A stretch of DNA of 64,000 nt from Sepiola atlantica (taxonomy: Eukaryota; Mollusca; Cephalopoda; Sepiida; Sepiolidae). The notes below the pieces were generated by a model. It made no database searches and had not been told where the DNA came from. It worked only from the letters and a program-made list of their open reading frames with translations. The stretch covers positions 47,573,484 through 47,637,483 of the forward strand of contig OY744544.1 in NCBI GenBank assembly GCA_963556195.1. Reading direction: 5' to 3'. Both the position numbers and the translations under genes were made by a program. Shown here piece by piece: positions 63,271-64,000 of the stretch; positions within the stretch are counted from its first letter, which is position 1; each line of letters starts with the position of its first letter.

Positions 63271-63703
63271 TTTCTGTGTATGTATGTCGTTGGCATATAT
63301 CCATGTAAGTGTATAAATATATTTAGGGATCCAGACGTGTAGGTATACGGAGGTGTGTATATAATGTATCTATGCATGTATTGGTCTATATAAACTGCCA
63401 TTATGTGTATTTTGCATAAACATTTAAATTATCTCTATTATAAAATGTCTACTCGTACTTTTGTATTTTCATATTTTTATTTAATTATTTTGTTCGATAG
63501 ATATTACTAATTATTCGTTTTCTTTTACTATGTCTACACCTCACCTCAAAATTATATTGGTCGCAAAGAATATGAAACAAGAAATCGTTGGAGCTAGCCT
63601 TACAAATCAACTATTTTCCTCATTTAAAAGGAAAAATGGTAATCACAACTTGTAGGTTTCTATGACCATCGCGAGCCCCCATAGGGGATTCCTCTTGTAA
63701 GGG

Positions 63704-63706
<3 letters not shown>
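63268..63706. other. AT-rich stretch, nothing recognised
   Basis: No gene or repeat family that I can name. Confidence 0.5.

Positions 63707-63782
<76 letters not shown>
63707..63782. repeat. (TA)n microsatellite
   Basis: Pure TA run. Confidence 0.95.
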
Positions 63783-63784
<2 letters not shown>

Positions 63785-63951
63785 AGATCTATTCAGATGA
63801 TTCCGTTTATTACCGCATGTTTGTGAATTGTTTCCTTCTTCGCTCTGGTTCAGTTTGTGAAAAAATTTTCTTAGCAATTTTCTGATATATCATATCTTTT
63901 CGCGCGACTATTTAGGGTCTGTCATAATAGGGAAAGGTGTGAGATGTGGGA

Positions 63952-63955
<4 letters not shown>

Positions 63956-64000
<45 letters not shown>
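63956..64000. repeat. (TA)n microsatellite, cut by the window end
   Basis: Pure TA run to the last base. Confidence 0.95.

Overview
The window looks like repeat-dense, AT-rich non-coding DNA from an animal, and I see no host protein-coding gene in it. Its content is a dead Helitron replicase/helicase, a dead Ty3/gypsy element, a dead Tc1/mariner transposase, long TA and TATG microsatellites, and giant Helitrons packed with satellites. Its U2 snRNA fragments carry the extra A (GATCAAAGTGTAG) that I know from invertebrate U2. A cephalopod such as an octopus would fit the overall texture, but that is my inference; a marker gene would be needed to prove it.

Layout. 1-2381 is the 3' part of an autonomous Helitron: a decayed Rep/PIF1-like helicase ending in a hairpin plus CTAG. 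2382-8996 is AT-rich DNA with microsatellites, small foldbacks, a reverse-transcriptase scrap (4358-4567, minus) and a broken Tc1/mariner transposase (about 8235-8960, minus). 8997-14328 is a degenerate Ty3/gypsy element on the minus strand (LTR, IN, RNase H, RT, PR, Gag, truncated LTR). 14813-49735 and 49736-62915 are two very large Helitron-like elements joined head to tail (CTAG immediately followed by TC). Both have the same left end and the same right end (a GC hairpin, then CTAG). 62916-63200 is a near-perfect foldback starting exactly at the Helitron boundary, and TA microsatellites close the window.

The most striking content is inside the first Helitron. Three tandem, nearly identical, full-length and apparently intact non-LTR retrotransposons (about 7.2 kb each, minus strand: 16028-23160, 23199-30435, 30474-37706) sit in a U2 snRNA-like sequence. 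Each is bounded on both sides by the same 37-nt block matching U2 nucleotides about 11-47. ORF1 encodes an RRM-like and CCHC-knuckle protein. ORF2 encodes an APE endonuclease, a reverse transcriptase and a C-terminal zinc motif. The arrangement and target suggest the Tx1 clade of LINEs, like the U2-specific Keno families. The second Helitron carries the same U2-like site without an insertion (51057-51092), so the window holds both the filled and the empty site.

Both giant Helitrons share an order of modules: left end with TATG repeat, 51-bp G-rich minisatellite, U2-like motifs, a block of predicted RNA hairpins, a satellite, a 27-bp-type array, a 35-bp array, right terminus. The satellite differs: 179-bp monomers with higher-order structure in the first, 321-bp monomers in the second. 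The second also contains a decayed inner right end (54001-54215) followed by 8.7 kb of other tandem repeats before its true terminus, as expected if replication once read past a lost terminator.
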